A program made the position numbers and the translations under genes. A stretch of 64,000 nt of DNA. Origin: Ptychodera flava. Its lineage: Eukaryota > Hemichordata > Enteropneusta > Ptychoderidae. Under the pieces are notes generated by a model, which saw only the letters and a program-made list of their open reading frames with translations, was not told the origin of the DNA and made no database searches. The stretch lies in the NCBI RefSeq assembly GCF_041260155.1, contig NC_091946.1:38256276-38320275 (forward strand), read 5' to 3'. Shown here piece by piece: positions 1 to 12,374 of this stretch (position 1 is its first letter; each line of letters begins with the position of its first letter).

Positions 1-1152
1 ATTGGCAGCATTCAGCCTGTGTTGTCTGTCTTTTTTATTCATTCTTAGTTTCCATCTAGTAACGGTACTTTTATAGGTTGCAGTTTGGAATACAAAATTA
101 CTAGAGAACACATTTAAAGTGATTATTTGTCTGCAAACCAGCTTTCGCAGCAGTAAATTTAATATAATTAGTATTCATAGATTGACGCGACAGCTTTTAA
201 TTTGTACGTTTCAACTGGAAACACAGAAGAGTTTGTACAGGGAAGACAAACTTTTTTCCGAAATTTTTCTTACATTTACGTCAAACGATCCTGATATCAA
301 TAATGATTGCAAAATAAATATCATGGAACTTGCAAATATGCAGGCCTCCAGTAAAATATACTCCAACGGGGTTACTAGGTTGTTTTTCTATATCTTTGTT
401 TGTTGGTTGTTGTTGTTTGCTTTTTGCAGAGAATTCATTGTTTGTGAGAGTCCAATTATCCTGATACGTTAAGTCATTGACAACGGCCTGAGGTTGAGCT
501 TGGAGCTCTCTGTTCTGTGTTGACAGACACGTTTTGACAAGTTTTAGTCGAAAGAAGCCCTGTGTGCCTTTGCCTTCTGCTTTTTCACTGACTCATCTGT
601 AGGTAATCATAGACGCATGCCAAAGTCATTCTTAAATGTAGATTTGAAAAAGATTTTGCTTGTGCACTTGAAAGACAGAGAGACGCACTTTGCGTTCACT
701 TCGCCACACTGCACAAAGACGACCCGCGGAAATTTGGACGTATTCAGAGACTTGGGTGTACCGACATCTGTCAGAAGCCCAGTCTCTTTTGACGGCGCCA
801 CGTCTTTGTAAACACTGACTTTCCTGAGCAATGTAGCCATGGAGAAGTATGCATGGTGATTGAACGTTTGCGGAATCATAAAGTACCTCCCGCGTACGAC
901 ATTACCGACACCTCTGGCTTAACGACATATTTGTTCTTAAGAATCGTGTGTTGAATAATGATTTTACAAATTCTAACGAATCTCCGTAAAGCCAGATAGA
1001 ATATCCGATTTTCTCCATATTGAATCAAGATAGTTTCGCGTCAGCAAAATGTTCACGGGGGACCATCCTCTCTGCGACAATTTCCATTAATGTGTGAAGT
1101 GGATAACAAAATTGATAGATAGAGAATGTAACCCCCGATATCAACATATTCA

Positions 1153-1160
1153 ATAAAAGG
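1153..1160 (+). promoter_or_regulatory. TATA-like box of lectin gene 1
   Basis: ATAAAAGG lies about 70 bp upstream of a good splice donor (AG|GTAAGA at 1230/1231) that would end a non-coding first exon. The next acceptor, TTTTCAG|ACCC at 1476/1477, lies 7 bp before the start codon. The same arrangement recurs at 27088-27095 in copy 2. The start of transcription, near 1180, is inferred. Confidence 0.45.
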
Positions 1161-1483
1161 CGTCCTTCTTCTATCAAAACACCATTCATTGACAACAGGA
1201 GAACCTTTTACCGGAACAAGCCTACCAGGTAAGAAAGAAATGTTTGCCTCCCTTTCAGTTCTCTGTGCTTGACATCGCGTTGAATCTCACTATTCTTTCC
1301 AGTTGTTTTTTTTTTCATTCAGTACTTCAAAGTTTTCAACACGCTGCTATTGCTAAGGCTCAGGTTGTGACTTTATGTCTCACTTGCCGTTGTTCAACAA
1401 CTGGAACTTTGAAATTGTTTGAACGCTATACCATTGACGTCGTCACTCTAAATAATAATTTTGTTTGAATTTTCAGACCCAAA

Positions 1484-3351
1484 ATGTATCTCAAACCAGT
1501 CTTGTTCATTTTACTTTCTGGAGTCGTTTTTGTTGGAGTATGGGTAATGTAATATATATTTAATTATGCGACATTATTGTTTTTCCGAGATTAATTGAAA
1601 GATCGCATGCTTTTCTTTTTTGAACTATATCATTCACATCAGAGTCGTTGACTTGAAGGACAACATAAGCACATTCTAATGTAAAGAAGTACATTGCCGT
1701 ACAAAAGAAGTAAACTTCTTGTCTTTTTTTGTTCATCCAACAGAGTTACGAGCCGGATTGCGTTCGTAAGTGCTACACCAGAAAAAAACATGGTTGTGGT
1801 GAACAAACTTAAGTCATAATTGCTTTATAGATGTCGGAGGTTGTTTATAAGACCTCGCATAAACATTCTGATGTTTAATTATCGCACACTTTTATCACAA
1901 TACTAACTTCTCGAAAGCAAAATATCAAATGTTCTTATCGTACAACGCACTCGATTCAAGAAAAGTCTTGCAGAATTCTATGTAAGTTTAATTCAGCCGC
2001 ATTTCCCGTTCAACTCCTACAGCACCGGAAACAAAGAACTTGATTCTGTTTTGATTCTCATACTCTGTTAAATACTTACTTACGTTCGAGAAATGAATCG
2101 TATTTTATTTTATTTTCATTTGACAGCATCTTTCTGTAAATGTACGAGGTACGAGGTGCATTGTGAAATGCCTGCAGATGCCAACCAGAATGGAAAAACC
2201 TACTATGAATATGCTCAGTGGGTATGTTATAAGCGTGGAGGTTGCCTTGCTAACCTATATACTGAGGAAATTGACACGTGTGTAAGGAACTTCATCTCGG
2301 ACAACAAGCTCGATCAGCCACCTTGCATTAACAGGCCCCAATGGGGATTCTTTATTGGTCTAACCGATAGCGCGGAAGAAGGTAAATGGGTATGGAAAAA
2401 TGGAATCGAGATTTGCGGTGGCACATACTCAAACTGGGCTCCAGGTGAACCTAACAACAATACGAAAAAAGATCCAAATGGACAAGACTGTGCCCAGCTT
2501 TGGTAAGTTGCTAATATTTCGTCGAAATCTTGTATTATTGCTCAAAGGGGAGTTAATGAGAATGGTGCTCAATAGGCAATGTCATACTTAAATTAGTCAG
2601 AGAACTGTAGGTGTTTCTCAAAGCAGATCTCGAGAGTTCGGAACTCTGCTCAAAGGTTGCCGGGGACCCCTATGACCAATGTAAACACTTTATCTTGGGT
2701 ACGTCGGCGATTGATGAAAGTTGAAACATGTTTGTTAACAGCGAATTTCGTAAAATTTCAATGTTGCAGCTCTTTTGACGTGATGCGTCCATATATCATG
2801 CATGGAATACATTGTTTGTAAACAAGAAAGCCGTACTTCTCACACACTCGTAGTTTCGATATCACCCTTCCTTTAAAATCGTTACCAAGGCTGTCTTTAC
2901 TTTTATCTCTACAATGAAGAGCATTGTGCACTTTAGTTGATAGTTCATTGCCAACAAGAATTTATGTCGATCTTTTGTTTCAGTTCTTATACGCTATCAT
3001 TGATAAAGATTTCTTATTGACAAGATGATACTGTTGAATGTAAAATGCTATTAAGGCAATCACTTTAGTTTACTGTATTATTTGCTGCTTTCAGGTACAG
3101 ATTCGGACACAATGGAAAATGGGATGATGAATACTGCAATTGTCGGCCGAAAGGATTCATCTGCGAGATTAAAAGTAAGTTAGTCTTTCCCTGATATAAT
3201 CGACGCTTTTCATGCAAATGAAGTAACAGAAAAATTGAATAAAATTGAATGGTTTACACTATTCTCTTTTGGTTATGATACCTTATATTGTCCATTGTTG
3301 TCTCTTACAGCTGACTGTTGTTGCAATGGATCACCTGGGTATTCTGGCTGA
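1484..3351 (+). CDS. Secreted C-type lectin, gene 1 (five coding exons)
   Basis: Exons 1484-1543, 1744-1765, 2127-2502, 3095-3174 and 3311-3351 join in phase to 579 nt (192 aa plus stop), all with GT/AG borders. Exon 1 is a 20-residue signal peptide (MYLKPVLFILLSGVVFVGVW). Exon 2 and the start of exon 3 give a short Cys-containing leader. Exons 3 and 4 encode one C-type lectin domain: C..RGGCLANL, FIGLTD, WVWKNG, WAPGEPNN, DCAQLW, GKWDDEYCNC and FICEIK. EPN is the mannose-type Ca2+/sugar motif, and WDD corresponds to the usual WND. Exon 5 adds a TDCCCNG tail. A secreted Ca2+-dependent glycan-binding protein, perhaps in immunity or mucus, is likely. The ligand is unknown. The start was chosen because it opens the signal peptide and is conserved in both copies. 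Confidence 0.9.
2638..2890 (+). repeat. Dispersed repeat 'GGACCCC', copy A (lectin 1 intron)
   Basis: About 250 bp starting near GTTGCCGGGGACCCCTA. Related copies lie at 28577-28810, 35925-36110 and 61395-61600, all on the plus strand. The family sits in introns of both lectin genes and of the minus-strand channel gene. No open frame or clear terminal repeats were seen. Confidence 0.7.
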
Positions 3352-3426
3352 TCGTTGAATTGTATGGACATCTGAAACATTTATTAGACTTATACTTAGT
3401 ATGATCTTTACTCGATTGCAAAGGAA

Positions 3427-3432
3427 AATAAA
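3427..3432 (+). terminator. Polyadenylation signal, lectin gene 1
   Basis: AATAAA lies 76 bp downstream of the stop codon and is preserved at 29380-29385 in copy 2. Confidence 0.55.
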
Positions 3433-3960
3433 CGTAACGTACTGCTATGACTAAATAGAAATTGTGGTGTTAACTTTGTGTTCTGTGAAAGCGTGTGATG
3501 CATTTTGTGGTCGGTGAATAAAGTATCGAGAGTAGAGAGTAAAATGAAATTCTGACTGCGTCATTCTCTCAGCCACTAACCTAACAGACAATCAAATAGA
3601 GGACACTGTCTTCTAAATGGTCTTGTGGTATTTCAACGCCCTCAGGAAATTCGGTAGCTGAATGTAGTTTTTAATAGTAGTGTTAAACAAAGACTGAAAC
3701 TGGACATAAATTTGAACAAAGTAAATAAAAATGTGTTCCTTACTCAAACATGGCTGCCTGCATACAATTCTGCTAAAAAAGGGTGGGCATGGTACATATA
3801 TGTAGGTGAATCATCACTTTAACGACATACTCTCAGTTGTTCTGCCTTAGAATGTACAATGGTCTCAATCGACTGACCCTTTACATTTGGTTGTCTGTCT
3901 GCCGCATCTGTGGTTTCCATTTAATCAAATTTTCTGCTCCTCGTCGGAAGGCCGTATATT

Positions 3961-4708
3961 AAAACCTGTTGTATGACCATTTGGTCTTAATCTAGTGTGT
4001 TCACAGAGTTCCAGGGGATTGCTATGATATTCGACATTCGATAGAGGACGCTGTTTACTGCAGCAACATAGACACAGAATTGGGCTCTTCAATATTAGTT
4101 TGAAATCTATCCAGGGCAAATGAGTCTGTGATAACTACAGTTCTTACGGTTTCGAAGCATGAAATTGAAAAAGAAGAAGTAAACGTCAATGAAGTACATA
4201 AAACACAACCACAAGGAAGCTGAGCACAATGAGAGCGATTTTTCATAAGTTTGAAGATAGCCAAGAACCAACCTTTGGAGGGTATTATTGAAAAAGCTGA
4301 GAAATGCGATAATGCAATCAATAGATTCCAAGATGAAGATAGTACAGGAAGAGTTTGTTCGGATATTGCAAGAAAAGACTCTCGTCTAATGAAACGGAAG
4401 AGAATGGTTCAACAATGTAGTATTAATCCTCTGGTCGTTCTATGTCACAACCAGCGTCCATGTCATCTATCTTGTTGCGTCAGAACATTTTTACGTCTAT
4501 CTTCGACGTGTTCATGAATATTAAAAAAAACATCATGGCGGTCGGCATTTTTCCCGCGATCGAAATTTCTGTCGAAATTAACAAACTACATTTACTCCGC
4601 CGATCTTGAGTCGTATTCGTATTGTTATGTCTGGACTGGACTGGACTGGACTGGACTGCCTGAACTTCGGACCTACGTACCGTTGACGTTCCCACTTGAA
4701 CAAGGATA
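3961..4708. other. Spacer without a recognised gene
   Basis: Short open frames on both strands overlap one another (3925-4331 minus, 4251-4517 plus) and show no family signature. A short CTGGA pentamer run lies at about 4632-4657. I see nothing else I can name. Confidence 0.5.
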
Positions 4709-4893
4709 CACCTGACATCACTTCTTGGTCTTTTGGCCAGAGGTCCATATATCTTTGTTTCATGAATTTGACTTTGTTTGTGTACCGTCTATTTACTGTC
4801 TGTTCTGTGCTGTTTCGTGTCTATGTTTACAACTAATGTCTTACAAATTCTGACCTAGTGTTATTGGATTATGGATTGGTATGATTGCGATTA
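4709..4893 (+). mobile_element. Penelope-like element 3'-end fragment, copy 1
   Basis: About 185 bp beginning CACCTGACATCACTTCTTGG and ending near GATTGCGATTAT. It nearly matches 58307-58493, where the same segment follows Penelope-like coding sequence, and 10902-11073. No coding part remains here. Confidence 0.6.
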
Positions 4894-5999
4894 TTATACA
4901 ATACTGCAACAGGATTGTACCATAGCCTCCAATGTCGCCGTGACATCAATGTTTTCACAGACTACAACGGATATAATCCGAACAGTGAAAACACCAAGGT
5001 ATCATACCCGTATATTCAATGATTTCACGCGTTACAATGGATTTCCTAAGCACTTCAACTAGCTTCCGGCGAGTACAGACTGAGCCGATGTTACAGTGTC
5101 CGGTCCAGTCCAGGCAGTTCAGATGCAGTTATTTTTTGTTCATGAAAAAGAAGCATACCTATGTGCGAGGTATAATTCGTGCAATATGTTATCTTTTAAA
5201 ATCGTGTATAACTTCGCGAGAGTTACCTGTATATAGGCTGAGCGATTGTCTGACATTTGCCCCGTACAAAGTGAATGGCGTTCCTCGCTCATCTAGGTCA
5301 TGCGACCGACCATTCGAAATCATTGACAACCCAACCACGGCGTATCGATGTTATTACAAAATTAGTTTAGAAAAGTTTTAAAACGGAATCGTTCAGAGAA
5401 AGTTTATATTATTACTTCATTTCTTTTGTGAAAAACAACGAATTCTGGGCTTGTATATGTGATAGGTGTATTATCACCTAATATTGTTTTTCGACTTTTG
5501 GTGCCTCTTTCATGACACCACTCGTGGTATTGTCCTTCGCTGAACTATAAAATTAGGTAATAATATGTAATGGCATAGAACATCACTGATGAAAGAAATG
5601 TTTTTTAAATTTTGACGAAGTACCCATATTAAGAATATAAGGATGAACTAATAGAGGTGCGAATGCGCTAAAATTTGCGGTACAGCTAATGTAGACCGGA
5701 AAAAAGAAATTATTTGACAAACGTTTGAGCAAAAAGTTCGATCGGTATGAAAAACGGTAAGTTTTCAATCAGGCTCGCACTGACAACTCACGGCAACCAG
5801 GCACCTAGCGGTGAAGAACAAACAGAATCGCATAGCCAAATCCCCAATCTCTAAAAAGAATGCATCAATAACCGAGCTAAGTTGTAACAAAGTTTTCATA
5901 TGGGGAAAAATCGCTAAACGTTGATTAAAACCGGCAACGTTCAAGATGCACAAACTGCTGTCATGGAGAATGGTGGAGCATAGTGCAGACATTGTTAGT
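4894..5999. other. Spacer without a recognised gene
   Basis: AT-rich sequence with short open frames (for example 5019-5381 plus and 5765-5992 minus) that show no recognisable domain. No RNA gene or repeat was identified. Confidence 0.4.
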
Positions 6000-6357
6000 T
6001 TAAGGTAGTATGCACCTCGAAAGTGAAAGACTTAAACGTTTGATCTAACTTTCCTCAAGATATCTTTCAATCATTCTCTTTGAAAATCAAGAATAAAAAT
6101 AAGGGGTCACCGTCCAAATTTTGGTACTAGAGAAACAAATTACCCAAGATTTACTGATATTAGAAATTCAAAATGGCCGCCATCTCTGTGTTAACTCTAT
6201 TGAGAAGAATAAACATTTTCGAATTTCGAAAAACTAAGCCGGTGAAAAGTTTTCTTTCGCCAAAAGCTAAAATGAACCCCTACATGTGGTATATCAGAAG
6301 AGAATTGTAAAAGTTTGAGAGTCCGAATGTCTGTCCCCGAGGTGCGTTCTACCTTAA
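6000..6357 (+). mobile_element. MITE, TTAAGGTAG family, copy 1
   Basis: About 358 bp bounded by TTAAGGTAGTATGCACCTCG and, inverted, TTAAGGTAGAACGCACCTCG. Related copies lie at 36912-37270 (same orientation) and 41547-41893 (opposite). The inverted ends, small size and lack of coding sequence fit a non-autonomous DNA transposon. The TTAA ends suggest a TTAA-targeting (piggyBac-like) group, which is inference. Confidence 0.75.
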
Positions 6358-7010
6358 AGAAAACGCATGTTTGTGGTAGGGATTGCATCCAGGTTTGTTG
6401 ATAATAAAGGTCATTTTAATGCTACAATTTCAAGATCATTTGGAGGTGAATAATAGGGAGTTAGTAACCGTCTTGTTTATGGTGATGATACCATGGCAGC
6501 TGCGTTCGTTGTTTGACTTTCTCAAAGTTAATCAGTTTGTAATCTTGTTACAGCATCCACAGATAAGTAACTTACCCTTGCTTACTTTGGCATTTTGGAC
6601 AATCAAAGGCATCATATAATAGACACAGTGATAACTTGACGTAAGACTGTCAAAGGACAAATACATGAAACTGTGAAGGAGAAAAAGAAATCTTTGCAAA
6701 ACCATTGTTATGATGAGACCAAGACACTAAAAGTCGGTAGTGTAAATCTTTATTGCTAATACATATCATAATCAAACGTATTAAAATAAACAATAGCATT
6801 ACTGTTGCACAACAATCCGTTGGACAACAGAAAATCAGTACATGTTTGGTTTTTTGCGTGTGTATACAATGTTTGATACAGTCACAGCTTTGCATTGCGA
6901 CATAACCGGAAAATTGTCTGTGCTATAAAGCTGCATTCACAAACACCTCTGGAGGGGGATTGACAGCGAGACTTGAAAACATCAAAGGTCTTTTGTCTGT
7001 GGGCACCTAA
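6358..7010. other. Spacer without a recognised gene
   Basis: No coding exon, RNA gene or repeat family that I could recognise. Confidence 0.4.
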
Positions 7011-7029
7011 AAGGATTTGGGAACTTTAA

Positions 7030-7500
7030 CAGGTAAAGCTAACGGAGTTACTCATCGAAAGCTATTCCGGGAGCAATTTTTTGAGGGCAGCGGAAATTTT
7101 AATTTTGCTTTGGCAGGGGATGTATTTTTAGCTGGCAGGGAGCGGCTTGTAGATTTTTGTCGGGCAGGGCAGATATCGGTTGATTGGTCTAGGGACCAGG
7201 ATGAGGGAAAAACGAGGAGAGGGGAAGTTACTTGTAAAACGGAGACAGGGGAAGTTGAGCCTATTTATAAACTTAAATATGGGGAAAATCGACAGGTTTT
7301 TTCATCACAAGGCAGGAGAGCTTCATGTCTGCAGGGGAATGATAAACTTTGAAGGGGATATTTTCCAGGGCAGGGGAAATCAACAAGTTGTTGTTTCGCC
7401 ACAGGGCAGGGGAGCTTCAAAGATTCACAAGGTGGAGGGGAAACAGGCAAAAATATGCAGGGAGTGGGTAAAAATGAAGTTTGAGTGAGTGAGGGCAAGT
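7030..7500 (+). repeat. Degenerate purine-rich repeat tract
   Basis: GGCAGGGGA-type motifs recur irregularly about every 20-40 bp. The overlapping open frames (7017-7352, 7180-7488) result from the biased composition and have no domain, so I do not call genes here. Confidence 0.5.
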
Positions 7501-8639
7501 CGAAAATTTTCAGTTGGATGGCAAATTATGAGCAGCTAATTAATTACTCTCTGGACTTAAAATTAGTCATTTCACATTATTTGTCCTGCACGATATATCT
7601 TAGCAAGTCAACATAGGAATCTGTATGTTTTCAGAATAGGCATCGTTTAAGTGAACAATAATACTTGTTTTATTGTAGTTTAAATGGGCCGCGCCAGGTT
7701 CGAGGCCGTGAGTGGGACGGTCCCAGGACGAGGCCACCTAATAGTTAATGACAATTGGCTTCGACCTTAGAGCGACACATTACAAAATATCATGTGACGA
7801 ACTCGATGTGACGAACTCGATGTGAAAATCTCGGTCTCACGACCGTCTCATCACATATGCCTTAACAGGCAAGCGAGAGCGGACATCAGCTGGTGGACGA
7901 TAGGAGGCGGAGGAATAGGTTTCTTTATCAAAAATAATATTCAGGTCATTGATCCAAATTTGTTTCAATCTAAAAATGATGATTTGGAAAAAGTACGAAT
8001 TGATAAAACTCAGTCGTTAAATTTAAGATTGGTTTACGTTCCACCAGAAAATACAAATAAAGATGCAGTAGATGAATTGTACCATGAACTACACAGTAAT
8101 ATCATCAACTGAATGGAGTCTAATGAGCAGTTTCTCATATCGGGAGATTTTAATGGGCGAATCCGAGAACACTCTTGTGATAGTGTTTTAAAAAATAATG
8201 GTGCACAATTAATGTCAATGGCAGATGACTTTGATCTGACCCTTCTCAATAACAGTGATATTAGCGTTTGGAAATGGACGTGGTCAAGGCATACACAGAA
8301 GTCTGTTATTGACTACATAATGACAAGTGATAATTTTACATGTAAATATAACATAGAGGAATTTTTTGTTGATGAAGATAGAATTTTTGATATAGGTAAT
8401 GATCATAATATAATTTACACAAGCATTGCAGTCCCTAATAGGAAGTCTGAAGTCAAAACCTTGATGAAACAGAAATGGGACATCAAAATGGATACCAACA
8501 GGAGTGATTTCCAAAATATTCTAGCATTAAATCTAAAACTGAGGCTGTCTTCTGCCCAGTAAAGCGATGTATTCATTGCTTCGCTTCGATATAGTTTGTG
8601 TGTGCGATGTATGATAGTGTGTGTGCGAACGTTAATGCT

Positions 8640-8830
8640 TCACGAACTCTACAGCGAGTAGAGAGGGCGCAGTCAGAACTGTAACAACTTTAGCTTGGTT
8701 ATTGAACCAATCTTTTTGAGATTGGGGATTTAGCCGAGCGGTTTTGTCTGTAGATTTCTCCGCTAGGTGATTGGGTGCCGTGCGTTGTGGGTTCGAGCCC
8801 GGTTGAAACCATTGTACCCTTCAATGATAA
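8640..8830 (+). mobile_element. tRNA-Leu-like SINE inside the LINE
   Basis: A polymerase III A-box-like TTAGCCGAGCGG starts at 8730 and a B-box GGTTCGAGCC at 8790, spaced as in a long-variable-arm (leucine/serine) tRNA. Acceptor and T stems pair poorly, so this is not a working tRNA. It separates LINE endonuclease from LINE linker/RT sequence, which fits a SINE insertion. The exact ends are uncertain. Confidence 0.5.
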
Positions 8831-10189
8831 AATCAGCTTGGCAGCCGATGAAAAAGATACACAATTTGCCTGTAATGAAGTTTGGAGATATTGGTTGGAA
8901 AGTGCTATTAATACATGCCATAATGTTATTGTTAAGAAAAAATAAAAAGTTCATCCAAACTGTGGTTTTGTACAGAAATTAAAACAATAAATGAAAGAAA
9001 GAAGTCAAGCAGGAAACATAGACAGTGGGTGAAAGGAAACAATAATATTGTCAATGAAGGTCAAGCTTTATGGCAACAATATTTACCAGATAAAAAGAAG
9101 GCACAAAAATGTAATTAAAGAGAAACAATTAAAATATAAAGTTCAGCAATGTGTTAATGCTGCAAAATCTGGAGCTAAGTCTAATCGGAAATACTGGCAA
9201 TTATTGAAAGGAACAAAAGAAAGATCCTACACCACTGTAATCCTTGATCAAGAATCAAACCTTGTACTTGAAAAAGACAAAGTTAAAAATGTTCTTGTAA
9301 AGTACTGGCAACGTTTAAGTGAACGAAACCATCAAAATATTACTTCAAGCGATAATCTGTACAAAGAATCCAAGGATTTTGAGAAAAAAAGTAACCTCAT
9401 CTGTAGCTAATTTTGAGAAAGTCTCAGCTAATAACACAGATACAATACACATTACAAATGAAACCATCAGTTGTATAATTAGGAATCTTAAAAATAATAA
9501 GGCTTGCGGACCAGATGAAATAACACATGAAATCATTAAAGTTGGTGGCAGATAATAATTTACTCATTAATTGCGCTTTTTAATCGTTGTACCAAAGTAG
9601 AAATTGTTCCAAAATGGGGAAAATATTATTGTACCACAACATAAAAAAGGTGGCACCAGAAATCTAAATAATTACAGAGGTATTTCATTGAGCTCAGTTA
9701 ACGGGAAAATGTACAATAGAATCATGGAAAAAGAGGTAGCAAATTCAGTTGAATCAATGAATATTTAAGGTGAAATTCAAGGAAAATTTCGGAAAAATAG
9801 GCGAACGATTGACCAAATTTTAATTTTAAAAGGATTAACAACAATTCGAAAACATGAAAATAAACACGTTTATCTTGCTTTTTTAGACTTCAGGAAAGCT
9901 TATGACAGCGTTTGGAGAGATGAATTATGGTACGCATTGTGACGTGTGATAAAACACACACACGATCATATTGAAAGTAAAGTGTCCTTTGATGACATTG
10001 AAACATTTTATTTTGACAAAAATGAGGGTCTCAGGCAAGGATGTGTTTTAGTACCAATTTTATTTGCAGTGTACATCCATGAATTCAAATAGCAGCTCAA
10101 TGAATCACTGCATGGAGTATACCTTGATTCAGAACTCATAAGTGTCGTTTTTTGCTGATGATGTAGTCCTTATGGCACCAAATAACCAG

Positions 10190-10690
10190 ATATGAACTGA
10201 AAATGCTCACGTGTTTTACAACAGGTTCATTAATAGTCAGTAAACAGACTAGAAAATTTTAGCATTTATACTCAACAGAACAACTTGACCTACTAATGTG
10301 ACCCCTGAATGGAAGGAATGACTTTGAGTTTGACAAAATTACAAACTTAGTTATCAAGCATTGAAATTGACTGCTGATGACTCGACATGTATTGACATTT
10401 ATCAGACACTACTGGACGCATGAAATAATACAGTATGACGTGAATTACTGCATACTTTTTGACTGTTATGAAGTTGTGTAAAACAATTGTACCTTTGATC
10501 TGTCTTATAACAAAGTGACAAATCAACGAGCAAGACGTTAAGCAACATTTGCAGACCTCAGGATATAATCACTAACCAAACACAATTGAGCACACGAGGC
10601 GGAGTGGAAGACAGATTTCTGATAAGACTAGACGTGTATACGGTCTACTGCCAGAGTAACTATCTCTGGAGAGGATTGATTGTATTTTGT
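10190..10690. other. Unassigned segment within the LINE
   Basis: It follows the ADDVVLMA reverse transcriptase motif but does not continue a recognisable RT frame. It may be badly decayed LINE or part of the next insertion. Confidence 0.3.
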
Positions 10691-11830
10691 TTTTCAATAT
10701 TCATGTCATTACCAATATACTCGACATCCGTGTAAGGCATGTAATAAGAACAATCAGATATCTGTTATATCATTATATGCAGCAGGTTTCATCAACTTTC
10801 GCACAGTACTGTCAGAGTAAAATCACTAATTACAAAATTTTATTTAATATGTAAATGAGCTAATTATTAACTTGACACACCCAATGCTTCTCAGTACAAT
10901 TCTTGGTCTTCTGGCCAGAGGTCCATATATATTTCTTTCATGAATATGACTTTGTTTGTGTACCGTCTATTTACTGTCTGTTCTGTGCTGTTTTGTGTCT
11001 ATGTTTACAACTATTGTCTTACGAATTCTGACCTAATGTCATTGGATTATGGATTGGTATGAATGCGATTATTTTACATATTTATCAGGTCAATATCTAT
11101 ATCGATATTCAGCAAATGTAATGCTGTAATTTTGGAGTAATTTCACTAATTACAAAGTTCATTGAATATGCAAATGAACCCTTAATTAACCTGACACTAC
11201 TAAGTGCTTTACACTACAGTTAGATATCAGTCAGATCAGTATCTGCAGCAGATTTCATCACATTTGGTGCAGTTATATCGGAGTTATATGACCAATTCTA
11301 AAACTTCATAAAATATGCAAATTAGCTATTTATTAACTTGACACTGCCCAATGCTTCTTAGTATAATAAGATATATATCAGATCAATATTGTTGCACGTA
11401 TCATCAAGTTTGGTGCAGGAATTTCAGAGTTATGTCACTAATAACAAAAGTTCATTAAATATGCAAATAAGCAGATAATTGACATGACACTCACAGTATC
11501 ATATAATGTTATGAGATTGTCATCGGTGAAAAGTTTCATGAAATTTTGTGCAGTATTTCTTGATATATGTCTACATTGTCATTACTATCTCCATAGGGAA
11601 ACCATCGTACGGAAAAAATGATATTGCATAACTTCATTAATATGCAAGCCACACTAACCAAAATCTAATCACCTCTTTCAAGTAGCATATGGTACCCATG
11701 TACCAAATCTGACTTGAATCTGTTCAGGCGTTTTTGAGTTATCGTGTAAAGAGACAGACAGACAGACAGACAGACACACACACACACACTAACACACATA
11801 CACACACGGACAGACAGACAGACATCGCTA
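10690..11830 (+). mobile_element. Tandem-repeat element with (GACA)n tail inserted in the LINE
   Basis: Four to five diverged units of about 165 bp, each with AATATGCAAAT...TTAACTTGACAC...CAGATCAATAT...AGTTTGGTGCAG, are followed by GTTATCGTGTAAAGAGACAGACAGACA and CA repeats up to 11830. The LINE thumb domain resumes at 11871. A simple-repeat tail of this kind is common at 3' ends of RTE-like or SINE retroelements, but the class is uncertain. A Penelope 3' fragment is nested at 10902-11073. Confidence 0.55.
10902..11073 (+). mobile_element. Penelope-like element 3'-end fragment, copy 2
   Basis: It begins at CTTGGTCTTCTGGCCAGAGG and matches 4725-4893 and 58318-58493. It interrupts one unit of the surrounding 165-bp tandem repeat, so it arrived after that repeat. 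Confidence 0.65.
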
Positions 11831-12374
11831 TGACATTAGCCCACATGTGAATACGTGAGCTAGAAAGCAAATGAAGTCTATGTTATGCATTGCTAATAAG
11901 TATTGTAAACTAAGGAAAATGTCAATTAATGAGGAGAAGTCTAATATTTTGATAGTAAATAAGAAAGTTGATAAATATAAAGAATGGACGATCGGTAACC
12001 TTAAGATTAAAGAATCATCTGAGTATAAGTATCTAGGCTACTGGATGTCACGTAATCTCTCTGACCATAACCATTTTAGGAAAATAACATAAAAATTTGA
12101 CAACTTGTTTCCTCTAATGAAAGCAATCCTTGACAATTATGCAAACATTAATAGAGCTGATTATGGTTTGTCTTTATGGAATCACATTTTACGTCCTGCA
12201 TTAGAATATGCGGGAGAAATATTGACACTTAGCACAACTGACATAGAAAGTCTTGAAAGAATGCAACGCTTAGTAGGTAAATTCATCGTAAAAGAATGCA
12301 GAAATACAGCAAATGAAGCAATTCTTGGTGATCTTGTTGGAATACTATGAGAAGTAGACTTGATATCATGAAAA

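Larger units (their letters stand above)
1..3960 (+). repeat. Segmental duplication, copy 1 (carries lectin gene 1)
   Basis: This block is collinear with 25921-29898 in the same orientation. Upstream DNA, 5' UTR exon, all lectin exons and introns, 3' end and about 500 bp of downstream DNA match, with only scattered substitutions and short indels. Similarity starts at or before base 1 and ends near 3960, where the two copies diverge abruptly after a shared GGAAGG(C/T)(C/T)GTATAT stretch. Open frames in the upstream part (for example 119-472 and 607-879) differ between copies and show no protein signature, so I treat that part as promoter-proximal non-coding DNA. Confidence 0.93.
7890..12362 (+). 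pseudogene. Decayed non-LTR retrotransposon (APE endonuclease + RT), 5' part
   Basis: Endonuclease remnants occupy 7890-8560: VYVPPENT, then a stop and ISGDFNGR, then SRHTQKSVIDYIM and IGNDHN, matching the EEP/APE fold of LINEs. After a SINE (8640-8830) the linker and reverse transcriptase follow: NNKACGPDEI, NNYRGISLSS, FLDFRKAYDSVW, RQGCVL and ADDVVLMA (9480-10180). The thumb region is at 11871-12350 (EYKYLGYW, YGLSLWNHI). Frameshifts and stops are frequent, so the copy is dead. It is interrupted at about 10.2-11.86 kb and again after 12362. The matching C-terminal piece reappears at 15377. Confidence 0.85.

Noticed and set aside
119..472. 117-codon open frame upstream of lectin 1, with a related frame at 26004-26378
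   Set aside because: The two copies share the DNA because of the segmental duplication, but the protein sequence diverges through indels at the ends. There is no domain, and it lies upstream of the promoter.
607..879. 90-codon minus-strand frame conserved in copy 2 (26516-26785)
   Set aside because: The frame is shifted between copies and overlaps another open frame on the plus strand. No family signature.
2400..2591. Second open frame over lectin exon 3
   Set aside because: Shadow of the lectin frame; it runs through the splice donor.
7017..7498. Three overlapping frames of 77-111 codons
   Set aside because: Product of the purine-rich repeat tract; no domain and both strands open.
8724..8807. 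A leucine tRNA gene
   Set aside because: A and B boxes are recognisable, but acceptor and T stems do not pair and it interrupts a LINE. A SINE is the better reading.
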